From Hordeum vulgare subsp. vulgare (lineage: Eukaryota; Streptophyta; Magnoliopsida; Poales; Poaceae), in contig NC_058518.1 of NCBI RefSeq assembly GCF_904849725.1, positions 512,665,225 to 512,729,224 of the forward strand: a DNA stretch of 64,000 nucleotides, read 5' to 3'. The notes under the pieces are model-generated. The model searched no databases, was not told the DNA's origin, and saw nothing but the letters and a program-made list of their open reading frames with translations. The translations under genes were made by a program, and so were the position numbers. Below, in pieces: positions 21,440-33,502 of the stretch; positions within the stretch are counted from its first letter, which is position 1; the number at the start of each line of letters is the position of its first letter.

Positions 21440-21665
21440 GTTTTATATTATTTCACAACACACACATATATATATTTGACAGCACATTTATATAATTCAC
21501 CACACATATATGATATATAGTTCACCACACATATACTTGCCAACACATATATATAATTCACCACACATATATGATATACATATAAATCAATGTACATCCC
21601 CATATATCGAAAGAACCAACATACAAAGTATTGCACTGTTTATCCATATATACATATACATATAG
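21440..21665. repeat. CACACATATATA-type degenerate repeat
   Basis: ATTCACCACACATATATGAT and related phrases recur four to five times, mixed with (TA)n. This is a simple AT-rich array next to the CACTA terminal region. No gene. Confidence 0.7.
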
Positions 21666-21819
21666 TTCGACATTGTTCATCAACTCAAATGAAAACTAGA
21701 TGATATACATATAAAGTTCATCCATCGACATTGTTCAACTCCATGAATGCCAGCTTCCATGCATGTAGTATATCCAATCTGCAAAAATGTGAATAAGAAA
21801 GTCAAAAGAAGAACAAAGT

Positions 21820-22088
21820 ATGATGTTTTTGAGCTAATTATGTCATTTTTAGCGGAAAACAAGCTAAGAATATAATATTCATGAGCTAACCAAGGTACTT
21901 ATGCCATTTTTAGCTTATTATGGCATTTTGGAGCTAAATGAGTTAATTATGTCATTGTTGGGGAAATTAAAGCAAGGATAATATGAAAGAGGAGAAGAAA
22001 GAGGAGGAGGAGGAGAAGAAGAAGAAATCAAGAAGAAGGAGGAGAAGGAGGAGGAGGAGGAGAAGGACTAGAAGGTCCTTGGCCTTCT
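21820..22088. repeat. hairpin tandem array, left part (split by the Tat element)
   Basis: Start of the array of about 380-bp units. It holds GAGCTAACCAAGG, GCCATTTTTAGCTTATTATG, GGGGAAATTAAAGCAAGGATA, a purine-rich GAGGAGGAGAAGAAG stretch and the core AAGGACTAGAAGGTCCTT. It is cut after GGCCTTCT by the Tat retrotransposon and resumes at 34060. Confidence 0.85.
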
Positions 22089-22646
22089 TGTCGTGGGTAT
22101 AAGCCTGACAGTAGATGTGTAGGGTACGAAAAGGATGGGCAGAGTCCTAGCTACGGCGAGGATGTATGAGTTCAGGCCCCTCTACAGTGGAGGTAATAGC
22201 CCTACGTCTCAGTGCTCACGGAGCTTTGTTGTCGAGTGGAATAAGGAATACAATGAGTTGCTAACCCCTTTACCAGTGGGGGAGGGTGGCTTATATAGAG
22301 TGCGCCGCCCTCCACAACGGTTCCGGTACAGGGGTGGAGTAGTGGCGATTGAATGTGTATGTTACAGGTAACGTACACCCTAAATGCTAATAAATGCACC
22401 TGGAAACGTACGATCGTTTCCCTCCAGGGGGGTTACGATGTACCGAGTGGTATCCATTCGGTTAGCCTGATATGCTCCGAATGCTAGTCTCCGACTGGAC
22501 GATCGAGGGTAAATTACTGACTGGATGACAGGGATTCCTTAATTCAGTCGGAGCTGACTAAGGGTCTAGTCCTTTGCGAGGGGTAGTCCTTGGGTAGGAC
22601 CTACAGGGCAGGCCTATGACCCTACCCTAGGACTATAACCCCATCA
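22089..22646 (-). repeat. 3' LTR of the Tat element
   Basis: 558 bp, TG..CA, about 97 percent identical by eye to 33503-34059. Adjacent at 22647-22658 is TTAGTCCCCGAA, the reverse complement of a GGGGACTAA purine tract that serves as polypurine tract for the minus-strand element. Confidence 0.92.
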
Positions 22647-23030
22647 TTAGTCCCCGAATGGATTGGGGTTGAAACGACGAAGCGATGTTTGAAGTTGGAT
22701 CCGACTGGAACAGACTTGGCTTGGGCGTTGCTTGCCTCGGTCCATTTTGACTTTTCTGATCGATGATCCGAGTGGAAGTATTCGCGAAACAGACTGTCGG
22801 GAGCCAAGTGCTTCGACGGCATCTTCTGACGCGATCGGTCAACTGACAGTGGCGGATTTTCCGGGATCCTCAAATTTCGGTTTCCGTGCGCTCGGCGGGG
22901 ATGACGCCAGCGCGCTCGAGTAGCGTCTGACACCTCGATTCTCGCGCCTTCAACCTCTCTACTAATATCGCCACGGTGGGTCGGGAGGATAAGGTTTCGG
23001 GGCCAACCGCCAGTGACCCAGTCGGAACCC

Positions 23031-23040
23031 TATTTAAATC
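23031..23040 (+). promoter_or_regulatory. TATA-like box of the antisense gene
   Basis: TATTTAAATC lies 136 bp before the ATG at 23167 in otherwise GC-rich sequence. Its spacing would put a start site near 23060-23070 with a CT-rich leader (TTCTCC repeats) before the ATG. Together these suggest the antisense gene has its own promoter independent of the LTR. Inferred only. Confidence 0.45.
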
Positions 23041-23166
23041 TCGGTTGCGAGGCTTCTTCGTTACGCTGCCGAATCCCTTGCTCTTGCCTGCTCCGTCCTT
23101 CTCGCCACCTCCAGCGCTTCTACACTCCTTCCTTCTCCTTCCTCCCGAGGACTCGCAGCTGCCGCC

Positions 23167-26100
23167 ATGACCAAGGGTCAGACCAACAAGATGGAGGCGA
23201 GGAAGAAGAAGGGGAAGACGGCGGCGCCTGCTCAGCGGCGGCAGCGGCCGCTGCCGGCGGGATGGATCCAGGGCGACTTCCTCCCCTCCACGGTGACGGA
23301 GGGGGATCTGCTGCAGCTGGTGGAGCACGGGATGATCGAGCACAAGTCCTGGAGGCTGCCAGCGGAGAACGAGGTCGAGCCGGCGCCTCGGGAGGGGGAG
23401 CGTGTATTGCTGCTCAGCTACGTCCACCGAGGTTTCTCCTTGCCCCCACATCCTTTCTTCAAGGGTATCATGAATCACTTCGGGGCACAACTTCATCACT
23501 TTCCCCCGAATGCCATTGCCCATCTCTCTGCCTTTATAGTTTTGTGCGAGTGTTTCATCGGCTGCCCCCCCATTGGGGTTTGTTCAAGCACATCTTTTCC
23601 GCCAGATCCCAAACCATCAAACGACTCAGCCAGTCGGATGATAAGACACATCTCCTCTAGCTCTGCGGGGGCTTAGGTTTCCAAAAGAAGAGTCGGAGTA
23701 GCTATCCTGCTCTCCAGTTAAGCGAGTCGGTTAGGAACTGGCAATCGACGTGGTTCTACTGCCAGGATATCGCCTGTCCGAATGCGTCGACTGGGCTGCC
23801 TCCTTTTAGTTTAGATCGGCCCGCCCCGCCTAAGCAGCTCGCGCTCTCGAAGGTGGAGAAGAACGACATCCAGCCTTTGGTTGAGGCACTCGTGGATGTC
23901 GTTAGGAGGGGAGTCACCGGCCTAGACTTGCCGGAGGTCTTCCTCGATCGGCGTATCCAGCCTCTGCAGGCTCGCGACCATGCCATGTGGCATTACACGG
24001 GGCCCGAAGACTCCACTCGGACCAACGTGGTGGGCGTGACTGAGGAGAGGGTGACCTCGTGGGTGCTTCAGATCACAGGCCCCTGCAAGAATCCCAAAGG
24101 ATCTCGGCGAGTGAAGCCTTACTGCGCGGATCATCCTCCTCCGAATCAGGTGAGTAACACTTGTCGAGTGCACTTAACTGTCTGAATTGCTGTCGTTTGT
24201 TTGAATCTCTGCGTGATGTCTGATGTTGCCGACTGAAATTTATGCAGGCGTGGACCAACTGGTTCTCCCCCGTCTCGAATGTGAATCAGTCCGAGGAAGA
24301 GGAGGAAGGCAGCCATGAGGGCAGCGTGGAGAGCGTCGAGTACGTCTCCGATAGCGGGGAATCGGAGAAGGAGACCAGTGAGGAGGAGGAAGAAGACGAA
24401 GAGCAGGACTCGCCGCCTCCGCAACTAGAGCATCAGACCAAGCGCCGACACGAGCCCGCCGTCCCCTCGGCTCCTCCTGCGTCTTCGAGTGCTCCGCCCA
24501 CTGCCCCGATGGTCCCGAGTGTTCGAAGCGCCAAGAGGACCAGGGATGCCGCCGCTGAGCCTGCGGGTCAGTCTTCTAAGGCGGCCAAACCGAGTGGGCC
24601 TATGCCTCAGAAGGCTCTGCCACGAATGAGGGTTACTGTTCCTGTCACCTCCACGTAAGTGTATCCATCTTTCAATTCTTTCAGATATCCGAGTGAACTT
24701 CTGTTTACCGGTCGAATGGATTTCACTCGACAGAGTCGCTACTTCTGCCACCTCTCCGGCGCGCCAGGAAGATGATCCCATGGACACGGACAACGTCGTC
24801 TCGTCCCAGCCAGGTGCGTTGTAGGGACGCCGAGCGTTTTGTACTATCGCGTCTCGAATTCTATCATAGGTCCCGCTTCTTTCTTTTTCTGAGACCTCGT
24901 GTCAATCGGCCTGTCAGGGGTGATTTGCCTGGACAAGGGCGACCAGGGGAGAGCCGAACCAGGTGTGGAGCCTGTTCTTGAGGCTGCTCCTCCTGCTGCT
25001 GCTCTCGCCACCGACGTGCTGCCAACTGAGGCGCTGCCACAGACTGAACCGGTGCTGGTGGATGAGGAGCAGACTGGGGCGGACCTTGGGATGCCTCAGG
25101 AACTTCCGATGATTCCAGGCTCGTCGAATGCTGAATTCAGCATCCAGCGTCTTCCGGAGGAGCAGGTGGGAGCGGCCAAGGGAGCTATGGTGCAGGCAGA
25201 GCTGATGGCTGGAGAAGCCAAGAGGGCCTACGACTCCGTTGCGTCCTTGTACCAGCGGAGCTTGGAGCTGCAAGATGATATCCGAGTAAGTGGTCTAGTA
25301 AGCATTTACTTTTCTCTTGTAACCCAGTGGGTGTTCTTGGATAGCAGTTGCTGCTTGCAGTGGGTTCACTCTGAGTGAACCCAGTGGGTGTAGTCCTCGA
25401 GACTTCTGTCGAGTGCTTGCACCGACAGTTGTCTTTATACTATTGTCTTTACTTTGGTTGCGTCTGTAAATATATGACTGAGTGCGAGCAGTTGTTGCAC
25501 TCGGAGTGAACTTACTGTAAGAGTCCCCGCGAGTAAGTTGTACTTAGGTCGGGTAGTATTGGCCTCGTAGGCGTAGGTGATAACATGCATCTCAATAGGG
25601 CAGGCCTGCTTGAGTTGCATGCTAGTGGGGTCACTCTCAGTGAACCCACTGGGTGTAGTCCCCGAGACTGCTGTCGACTGCTTGCGTCGGCAGGGGTCTG
25701 AAGAACTTAGACTTTTAATTGTTGAACTTTCTGATTGTCCCCTGGTGTTTGTTGGCAGAAAACTTGTGAAATGGGGACGGCCTATGAGGCTCTCAGGGCG
25801 GAGAGGAACCAGTTTGCTGGTGAGCTTGATGCGGCCATGCTTGCAATGGCTGGCATGAAGGATGCTTTGGAGGGACGAGAGAAGTCCTTGGAGGAGGCTC
25901 GCGAAGCGAACAAGGTGTTGACTGAAGAAGTGGAAAAGATGAAGAAACAAAGGACTGCTCTCACGAATCAGATGGTCGTCTTGAATAAACGATGCATAGC
26001 TCAGGAGAAGTATGTCAGCGACTGGGCTGGGCAGATGATGACGCGTCTGGCTGGTAAGTCCTGTTGTTTGCCGAGTGCTTGTATTGTGTTCGTCACACTC

Positions 26101-26624
26101 GACGCTTATTGTTTGCCTGCCCTTCTGTTGCAGATTTTTGCATTGACGCTGAAGCTGAAGCAGCGGACGTGGAGCGGTCCATTCGCGATAACGTGCCACT
26201 GGGTGAGGACGCCAATCGGGATCTGCTCCGGGCGCACATCCGTGTGGGCAAAGTGGGTCCTTTCATCGGTCGACTGAGAGAAGTCGTCGGCCGAATTGAC
26301 AAGGAGCTTTGGCCAGAAGATGAGTCACGGCAGGAGATGGAGAGCCTGATGGCGCGACTGGAGGAGATTCCGAACCGAGTGCAATCGTGAAAGAAATCTG
26401 CAGCTCGTTGCGGTGCAGATGTTGCTCTTTCCTTGGTCCGAGTCCACTGCAAGGAGGTGCGTGAGGAGAAGCTGAAGACATTGAAGGTCGCCAACACGAA
26501 GAAGCTTCGATTCGAAGACTTCATGGAGACTTTCCTTGAGAGTGCTATCCGCATCGCCGACGGTATTGACTTAGACACCTTCGTGGAGCCCTCCAGTCCT
26601 GGCGCCGACCCAGCTGACGCGTAA
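23167..26624 (+). pseudogene. antisense spliced gene of the Tat element (Transposase_28-like domain), broken
   Basis: Six exons with GT-AG borders: 23167-24149, 24248-24654, 24734-24813, 24918-25285, 25759-26053, 26134-26624. Exon 1 encodes the PF04195-type putative gypsy transposon domain: PPHPFFKGIMNHFGAQLHHF and SAFIVLCECFIGCPP. Exon 2 has an acidic Ser/Glu tract (SEEEEEGSHEG, ETSEEEEEDEEQ). Exons 4 to 6 are coiled-coil-like (KSLEEAREANKVLTEEVEKM). Breaks: a single-base shift in the C run at about 23566-23572, a TAG at 23658-23660 and a TGA at 26388-26390. The frame otherwise continues to TAA at 26622-26624. It runs opposite to gag-pol and ends facing it. The function of such antisense proteins in Tat elements is not established. 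Confidence 0.75.
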
Positions 26625-26794
26625 GAAAACTTTATCCTCGGTATGCCGAGTGTTTATCTGTAAGGTACTTTGGCCACTGCTGTTGGCCGTCACATTCTTA
26701 AATCGGTGCGGGTAAGCTTGATCCGCACCGAGTGAGCTATCTTTGCTAGAATTTTGGAATCCGAATCAAAGCGTTTACTCTTGTGTTTGAATGT

Positions 26795-27425
26795 TTTTTC
26801 GAGTGCGACGTTTAGTGCACACTCGGAGAAAGCGATTACTTAGGTGATTCTTGATCACAGCAAAGTCCCCGAGTGCGATGTTTAGTGCACACTCGGAGGA
26901 AGTTATTACTTAGGTGATTCTTGATCACAGCTAAGTCCCTGAGTGCGACGCTTAGTGCACACTCGGAGAAAGTTAGAACTTAGGTGATTCTTGATCACAG
27001 CTAAGTCCCCGAGTGCGACATTTAGTGCACACTCAGAGAAAGTTAGAACTTAGGTGATTCTTGATCACAGCTAAGTCCTCGAGTGCGATATTTAGTGCAC
27101 ACTCGGAGAAAGTTAGAACTTAGGTGATTCTTGATCACAGCTAAGTCCCCGAGTGCGACGTTTAGTGCACACTCGGAGAAAGTTAGAACTTAGGTGATTC
27201 TTGATCACAGCTAAGTCCCCGAGTGCGACGTTTAGTGCACACTCGGAGAAAGTTAGAACTTAGGTGATTCTGGATCATAGCTAAGTCCCCGAGTGCGACG
27301 TTTAGTGCACACTCGGAGAAAGTTAGAACTTAGGTGATTCTTGATCACAGCTAAGTCCCCGAGTGCGACGTTTAGTGCACACTCGGAGAAAGTTAGAACT
27401 TAGGCGATTCTGGATCGCAACTAAG
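26795..27425. repeat. tandem repeat, 70-bp period, 9 copies
   Basis: Units start near 26798, 26870, 26941, 27011, 27081, 27151, 27221, 27291 and 27361. Each reads CGAGTGCGACGTTTAGTGCA, CACTCGGAGAAAGTTAGAAC, TTAGGTGATTCTTGATCACA, GCTAAGTCCC with few changes; the central copies are nearly identical. The array sits exactly between the stop of the plus-strand antisense gene (26624) and the stop of minus-strand pol (27546). Confidence 0.95.
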
Positions 27426-27545
27426 TTTTTTGTGTGTGTGTGTGACCGAAGTCAGCAACTGCGGAAGAATTCTGAATCTGCAAAAACTGAATCTGCTTTA
27501 TATTATTTCATCAATACTTGTTCTTTACACTGCTTCAGTCGATGA

Positions 27546-28608
27546 TCACGTGTAGAAGCGCTTCAGGAGGTCTCCGTTCCAGGCACGCGGCTCATCTGTC
27601 TCCCTCTGGATGTTGTAGAGTCTGTATGCTCCGTTGTTCAACACCTTGGAGATGATAAACGGTCCTTCCCAGGCCGGAGCCAACTTGTGAGGTCTTTGCT
27701 GATCCACTCGGAGCACTAAGTCGCTTGCTTGGAATGTGCGACTCCTGACGTGACGTGCATGAAAGCGTCACAGATCTTGTTGATTAATGGTTGAACGAGT
27801 TAGTGCCATCTCGCGCTCCTCCTCTAGAAGGTCCACTCCATCTTGCCTTTCTTGTTCTGCTTCAGCTTCGGAGAAGAGTTCGACTCGTGGAGCATTATGG
27901 AGCAAGTCACTCGGAAGGACCGCTTCTGCTCCATAGACGAGGAAGAACTGTGATCGCCCCGTTGATCTGTTCGGGGTTGTGCGAAGACCCCAAAGTACAG
28001 AAGGTAACTCGGTGACCCATGCGCCAGCGGCGTGTCCCACCTCTCGCAGGAGTCGGGGCTTCAAACCTTGAAGAATAAGCCCATCCGCCCGCTCTGCTTG
28101 TCCATTGGATTGAGGATGTGCTACGGAAGCAAAATCCACTCGGATACCTTGGCTTGCACAGAAACCTTTGAATCTGTCCGAGTCGAAGTTTGTCCCATTG
28201 TCCGTGATTATGCTGTGAGGTACACCGAATTTGGAGATGACATCTCTGATAAACTTGACGGCTGTTGAGGCGTCGAGTTTCTTAATGGGTTTGGCTTCGA
28301 TCCATTTGATGAACTTGTCGACTGCCACCAACATATATGTGTATCCCCCTTGGCCTGTGTTGAATGGTCCGACTGTATCCAATCCCCCAAACTACAAACG
28401 GCCACACAAGAGGGATTGTCTTCAACGCAGATGTTGGCTTGTGTGACTTGTTGGAGTAGAACTGACAGCCCTCACATCGGTCGACCATATCTTTAGCCAT
28501 CTCGTTTGCCTGCAGCCAGAAAAAACCAGCCCTGAATGCCTTGGCGACGATTGTCCTCGAAGAGGCGTGATGACCGCAGGTCCCCGAGTGAATCTCTTCC
28601 AGGATCAA
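27546..28608 (-). pseudogene. Tat integrase region
   Basis: Minus strand. The zinc-binding part is HSGTCGHHASSRTIVAKAF with RCEGCQFYSNKSH (28600-28440). A one-base shift in the C run at 28384-28388 moves the frame. The core follows from 28382: DTVGPFNTGQGGYTYML, IITDNGTNFDSDRF and HPQSNGQAERAD carry the catalytic Asp, Asp, Glu triad, all present. A stop at 27768-27770 interrupts the C-terminus, which continues in frame (LAPAWEGPFIISKVLNNGAY) to a TGA at 27546-27548. Integrase would insert the cDNA. This copy cannot be translated whole. Confidence 0.88.
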
Positions 28609-31600
28609 CTACCCCTCCTCTGGGGAGATGCAATGTTGGAGAATGCCTGAAACGCTCTCCTTGTACAATTGGCCATCAATGACAGTGAATGCCTTCGACC
28701 TACGGACTATCTGTCTGGCCTGGGCTTCGTCTTCTGGTAGTTCCTGCCTCAGGATATATGCAATGATCGGCACAGTCCAATTGGGGATGATAGCAAGAAT
28801 CTCCATGACCAGATCAACCACAGCTGGTACATCGACTTCAGTCGGATCCGTTGAACCCTTTGGTTGTGTTGGCTCTTCTGTAAAAGGATCTTCTTTGACT
28901 GAAGGGAGGTGAAGGTGCTCGAGGCAGACGTCACTCGGGACTGGTCTCTAAGTGGATCCGAGTTTTGCCAACTCATCCGCTGCTTGGTTCTTCAGTCTTG
29001 GAACATGGTGAAGTTCTAGACCTTCAAACTTCTTCTCGAGCTTCCTTACTGCATTGCAGTATGTGGTCATGGTGGGGTTCCTGACGTCCCACTCTTTCAT
29101 CACTTGATTGACCACCAAATCCGAGTCGCTGTAGACCATCAGGCGACGGACGCCGAGTGAGATGGCCATACGCAACCCGTAGAGGAGAGCTTCATACTCT
29201 GCCTCGTTGTTGGAGGAATCGAAGTGTATCTGCAGCACATACTTGAGTTTGTCACCCTTTGGAAATATGATCACAACGCCAACGCCGGAACCATTCAACA
29301 TCTTGGACCCATCAAAGAACATTGTCCAATGGGCCGAGTAGATGTGTGTCGGTTGCTGTTGTTCTACCCATTCTGCTATGAAGTCAGCCAGGGCTTGAGA
29401 CTTAATAGCTTTCTTGGCCTCGAACTTGATATCGCAGTACAACATCTCCATCGCCCACTTCGCTACTCGGCCTGACGCATCTCGATTGTGGGGAATTTCC
29501 GACAACAGAGCATCAGAAACGACAGATACCGAGTGGTCTTGGAAATAATGAACTACCTTCTTCGCAGTCATGTAAATCCCGTAGATAAGTTTTTGATAAT
29601 GGGGATACCTCTGCTTGGAAGCAGTCAGGACCTCGGAGACATAGTACACTGGCCACTAAACTTTGTATGCTTTGCCTTCTTCTTCTCGTTCGACTGTAAG
29701 AACAGTACTGATGACTTGATTTGTAGCCGCGATGTACAGAAGAAGGGGCTCTTTACTGAGCGGGGCAGTAAGAACCGGCTGGGTGGAAAGTAGGACTTTG
29801 AGGTCGTCGAATGCGACTTGGGCTTCGTCTGTCCACTCGAAAGTATCTGATTTCTTCATGAGTCGGTACAGAGGAAGTGCTTTCTCGCCGAGTCGACTGA
29901 TGAACCTGCTCAAAGCCGCTAGGCAACCTTTGAGCCGTTGAACATCGTGTATTCTGACTGGCCTCTCTATTCGAACGATGGTCCCGATCTTTTCGGGGTT
30001 GACATCGATCCCTCGTTCGGAAATGAAGAAACCGAGTAACTTCCCGCTGGGAACGCCGAATGAACATTTGGCGGGGTTGAGCTTGATATCGTACCTACGA
30101 AGGTTGGCGAATGTTTCTGCCAAGTCAGTCAGCAGGTCGGAACCTTTGCGTGACTTGACTACGATATCATCCATATATGCCTCCACATTCCGACCGATCT
30201 GGTCGAGAAGGCATTTTTGGATCATGCGCATAAAGGTAGCTCCCGCATTCTTCAAACCAAATGGCATAGTGATGTAGCAGAAGCACCCGAATGGGGTGAT
30301 AAAGGCTGTCTTTAATTCATCGGGACCATACAGATGGATCTGATGATAGCCCGAGTAGGCATCAAGAAATGACAAACGTTCGCACCCCGCAGTCGAATCG
30401 ACAATTTGATCTATGCGAGGGAGCGGAAAATGGTCTTTCGGGCAGACCTTATTGAGGTGTTTGAAGTCGATGCACATTCGGAGTGACTTGTCCTTCTTGG
30501 GCACCATGACAACATTGGCGAGCCACTCGGAGTGGTGAACCTCGCGAATGAAGTTGGCTGCCAGCAGCTTGGCCACCTCTTCCCCGATTGCTTTCCTCTT
30601 GTGCGCGGCGGACCGGCGCAAGCGCTCTCGGACGGGCCGAGCGACGGGATCCACATGCAGTCGGTGCTCAGCCAACTCCCTGGGTACACCTGGCATGTCA
30701 GAGGGTTTCCATGCGAAGATGTCCCAGTTCTCACGGAGGAATTGGGTGAGCTCGGCTTCCTATGTAGGATCGAGGGTGGTGGAGATGTTCGTCGGGGCAG
30801 CAGTGTTGTCCGTCGGGTGGATGCTGACCTTCTTCGTCTCTCCCGCCGACTGGAATGCGGATTCTGAAGCTGGCTTCTTTGAGCGCATCAGGTCGGCGGG
30901 GTCGACTGTTTTCTTGTACTCGTCGAGCTCGAGGACGGCCATCTGCTGGTCGGCGATTCTTGATCCTTGCTGCAAGCACTCTTCGGCTCGCTGCCGATTG
31001 CCCGTGATGGTGATCACGCCCTTTGGGCCTGGCATCTTCAGCTTTAAGTATACGTAGCATGGACGGGCCATGAAGCTCACATACGCTGGGCGGCCCAGGA
31101 TTGCGTGGTAAGCGCTCAGGAAATCCACCACCTCAAATGTGAGCTTTTCCTTGCGAAAGTTCTTGTCGGAGCCGAAAACGACGTCCAACGCGATCTGGCC
31201 GAGTGACTTGGCCTTCCGTCCACGGACGACTCCGTGGAACTGCATACTGCTCTCGCTGAGTTTGGACATCGGAATGCCCATTCCCTTGAGAGTGTCGGCG
31301 TACATGATGTTCAGACCACTACCGCCGTCCATGAGGACTTTGCGCAGTCGGACTCCTTCCACCACCGGGTCGACGACCAGAGCCTGTCTTCCTGGGGTGG
31401 GAACATGCGCTGGATGATCCGATTGGTCAAAGGTGATCGCAGTCTGAGACCATTTAAGGAACTTGGGGCTGGTCGGAATGGCCATGTTGACCTCCCTGTT
31501 CACCAGCTTCAGTCGACTCTTGCTTTCGATGTCAGCAAAAATCATGAGTGTCGCATGGACTTGGGGGAACGGATCCTCCTTATCCTCCTCATCTTGTTCA

Positions 31601-31653
31601 TTGACCTTCTCACTCGGTTGCCCTTCGCCGAATCCTTGGATCAGGAGGCGGCA
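28609..31653 (-). pseudogene. Tat protease, reverse transcriptase and double RNase H
   Basis: One minus-strand frame with in-frame stops at 30760, 29656, 28948 and 28609. Protease: VLMDGGSGLNIMYADTLKGM and AYHAILGRPAYV. Reverse transcriptase: LRMCIDFKHLNKVCPKDHFP, FLDAYSGYHQI, TMPFGLKNAGATFMRM and VEAYMDDIVVKS, with the YMDD site intact. A first RNase H begins at PLLLYIAATNQVISTVL. After it a second domain reads WTMFFDGSKMLNGSGVGVVI, NNEAEYEALLYGL and LMVYSDSDLVVNQV, matching the extra plant RNase H of Tat elements. A stretch of about 110 codons follows before the integrase zinc finger. Confidence 0.9.
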
Positions 31654-33462
31654 CTACCGAGTGGTATGCTTTGGATATGTGGGGTTGCCCTCTTCGTCCA
31701 TCTTCGTATGAACCGGGCATGGTTGGTCCAGGATGGGATTATTGAACGGCTTCTTCTTGGGGGTATACTGCGCCTTCCCTTTGCCTTTGAACTTGGCATT
31801 GGTCACGACTGCAGCTTCTGCCTGCGGAGTGGACGGAGCTTTTTGCTTTTGCTTCCGAGTGTTGCTTCCTTCTCCGTCGCCGACTGTCTTGTGCTTGCCG
31901 CTTCGGATGCGGTCCTCTTCTTCGCCATTTGCGCAGCGAGCTGCTATCTCCATCATCTTGATCATGGAGATGTCGCCTGTTCGGCCAAACTTCAGGTACA
32001 ACTCCCTGTACCGCACGCCTACCTTGAAGGCGCAGACTGCTTGATGCTCGGTGACGTTCTCCACCGTGTGGTAGAGAGTCGTCCAACGCTAGATGAAGTC
32101 GCGCAGGGGCTCATTCGGCTTCTGGACGCAATGCTGGAGCTCCACGAGGCCCGCAGGGCGCTTGCATGTCCCTTCGAAGGTCCGGATGAACACTCGGGCC
32201 AGATCCGCCCAACTGTAGATGCTCGAGGGGGCTAACTGATTCAGCCACGCTCGCGCCGAGCCGTCGAGCATCAGAGGGAGGTGCTTCATGGCGACGTGGT
32301 CGTCCCCTCCTCCGATCTGGACTGCCACTCGGTAGTCGTCTAGCCATGTTTCTGGCTTGGACTCCCGTGTAAACTTACTAATTCCCGCCACCAATTGGAA
32401 GTTGGGCGGGATGTCAGCCGAGCGGATGGCTCGACTAAAACACTCGGGACCAGACACGATGGTCCTGCTTCCACTTGGACGGTCCATATCGTGACCATCA
32501 TGGTGGGCTCGGCCCCTGTCGACTCTTCGCTGGGCGATACGCCCTCTTGCGTCGGGTCTTGGGTCGTAAGTGTCGCCGACTGAACGCCGATCATCATGAT
32601 GCCGGGACCCATAGGGCCCACCCCGCGGAGGGGTGCGTGAGCGGCGGCGATCTTCATGAATCACGGAACGGTTGCCTCCCCTATGGCGCTGATGGGAACC
32701 AGGACTGTGAACCGACGGATGCGTATTCGCATGAACAGAATTATTATAGATGCGGTTGTGTGACTGGGAGACCGCCGAATTCTGCTACTGCGCCGTGTGC
32801 AACAGGGCTCGGATCTGCTCGATCCCCCTTCCTGCCTCTGAATCAGTCGGCTGGAGGGAATCGGCTATCTTGGCAGCCGTAGCCAGGTTGAGGAGGGGCG
32901 TGCGGAACAACTCCACGTTGCTCCGCCGAGTGTGCCGACTGGCAGAACGGCGAGGTGGACGGCGCGCACCGGATGCTTCGCCGACCTCGCGCTCGCTTCG
33001 GCCAGCCTGACGGGGATCCTCATGGGAGTTGGCCATGTGTACTTCTGCTGCGGGCCCGCGACCCGCATACTCGGAAGGGAACTCAGTCGGAACCGAGTCC
33101 GAGTGCTCGGACAGCGGGGCAACCACAACAGACTCAAGAACCTCCACTTGCGAAGACGCGTTCTGGCGCGCCTGGGCATGCTGCACCCAACGCTGGAGCC
33201 GCGGACGGCGGGATCGCTTGCTGCGGCGCGTGACGGTGGTGCAGGTCGACACCGGAGTTGACTGCTGGAGAAGAAGAATGCCGCGAGCGCCGGCACAGAA
33301 GTGCGTAGCCCCACGATGGGGAAGCGCCTCGATGTCGAGAGGACCATCCCGAAGCCACGCCGAATCGTCGACGATGAAGGAGAGAGCGCCGAAGAAGATC
33401 TGGTGACCCATGTTCGAACCTCCACCGGACGACATGACGAAAGGAAGTAGTCGCAAACTCAT
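31654..33462 (-). pseudogene. Tat gag
   Basis: Minus-strand frame from the ATG at about 33462 (or the ATG for MSSGGGSN 27 bp later), with in-frame stops at 32785, 32089 and 31654. The N-terminal part is Arg/Ser-rich and basic (SRTPPRGGPYGSRHHDDRRS). The capsid-like retrotransposon gag core reads PETWLDDYRVAVQIGG, LPLMLDGSARAWLNQL and FEGTCKRPAGLVELQ. A CPVHTKMDEEGNPTYPKH segment resembles a CCHC-type nucleic-acid-binding motif. All pieces share one frame, so isolated nonsense changes rather than rearrangement disabled it. Confidence 0.85.
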
Positions 33463-33482
33463 CGGAAGTCGCTTAGACGCCT

Positions 33483-33501
33483 ACCCCAAGGTGGGCGCCA
33501 A
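33483..33501 (-). other. primer binding site of the Tat element
   Basis: On the minus strand, one base after the 5' LTR, TTGGCGCCCACCTTGGGGTA is a typical TGGCGCC-type tRNA primer site. I do not assign the tRNA with certainty. Confidence 0.6.
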
Positions 33502-33502
33502 C

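Noticed and set aside
26795..27425. Regularly spaced repeats that could suggest a CRISPR-like array
   Set aside because: The 70-bp units are contiguous with no unique spacers, and the context is a plant retrotransposon.
30532..32235. Long plus-strand ORFs (for example 31234-32235, 333 codons)
   Set aside because: They are exact shadows of Tat gag and protease on the minus strand and show no domain of their own.
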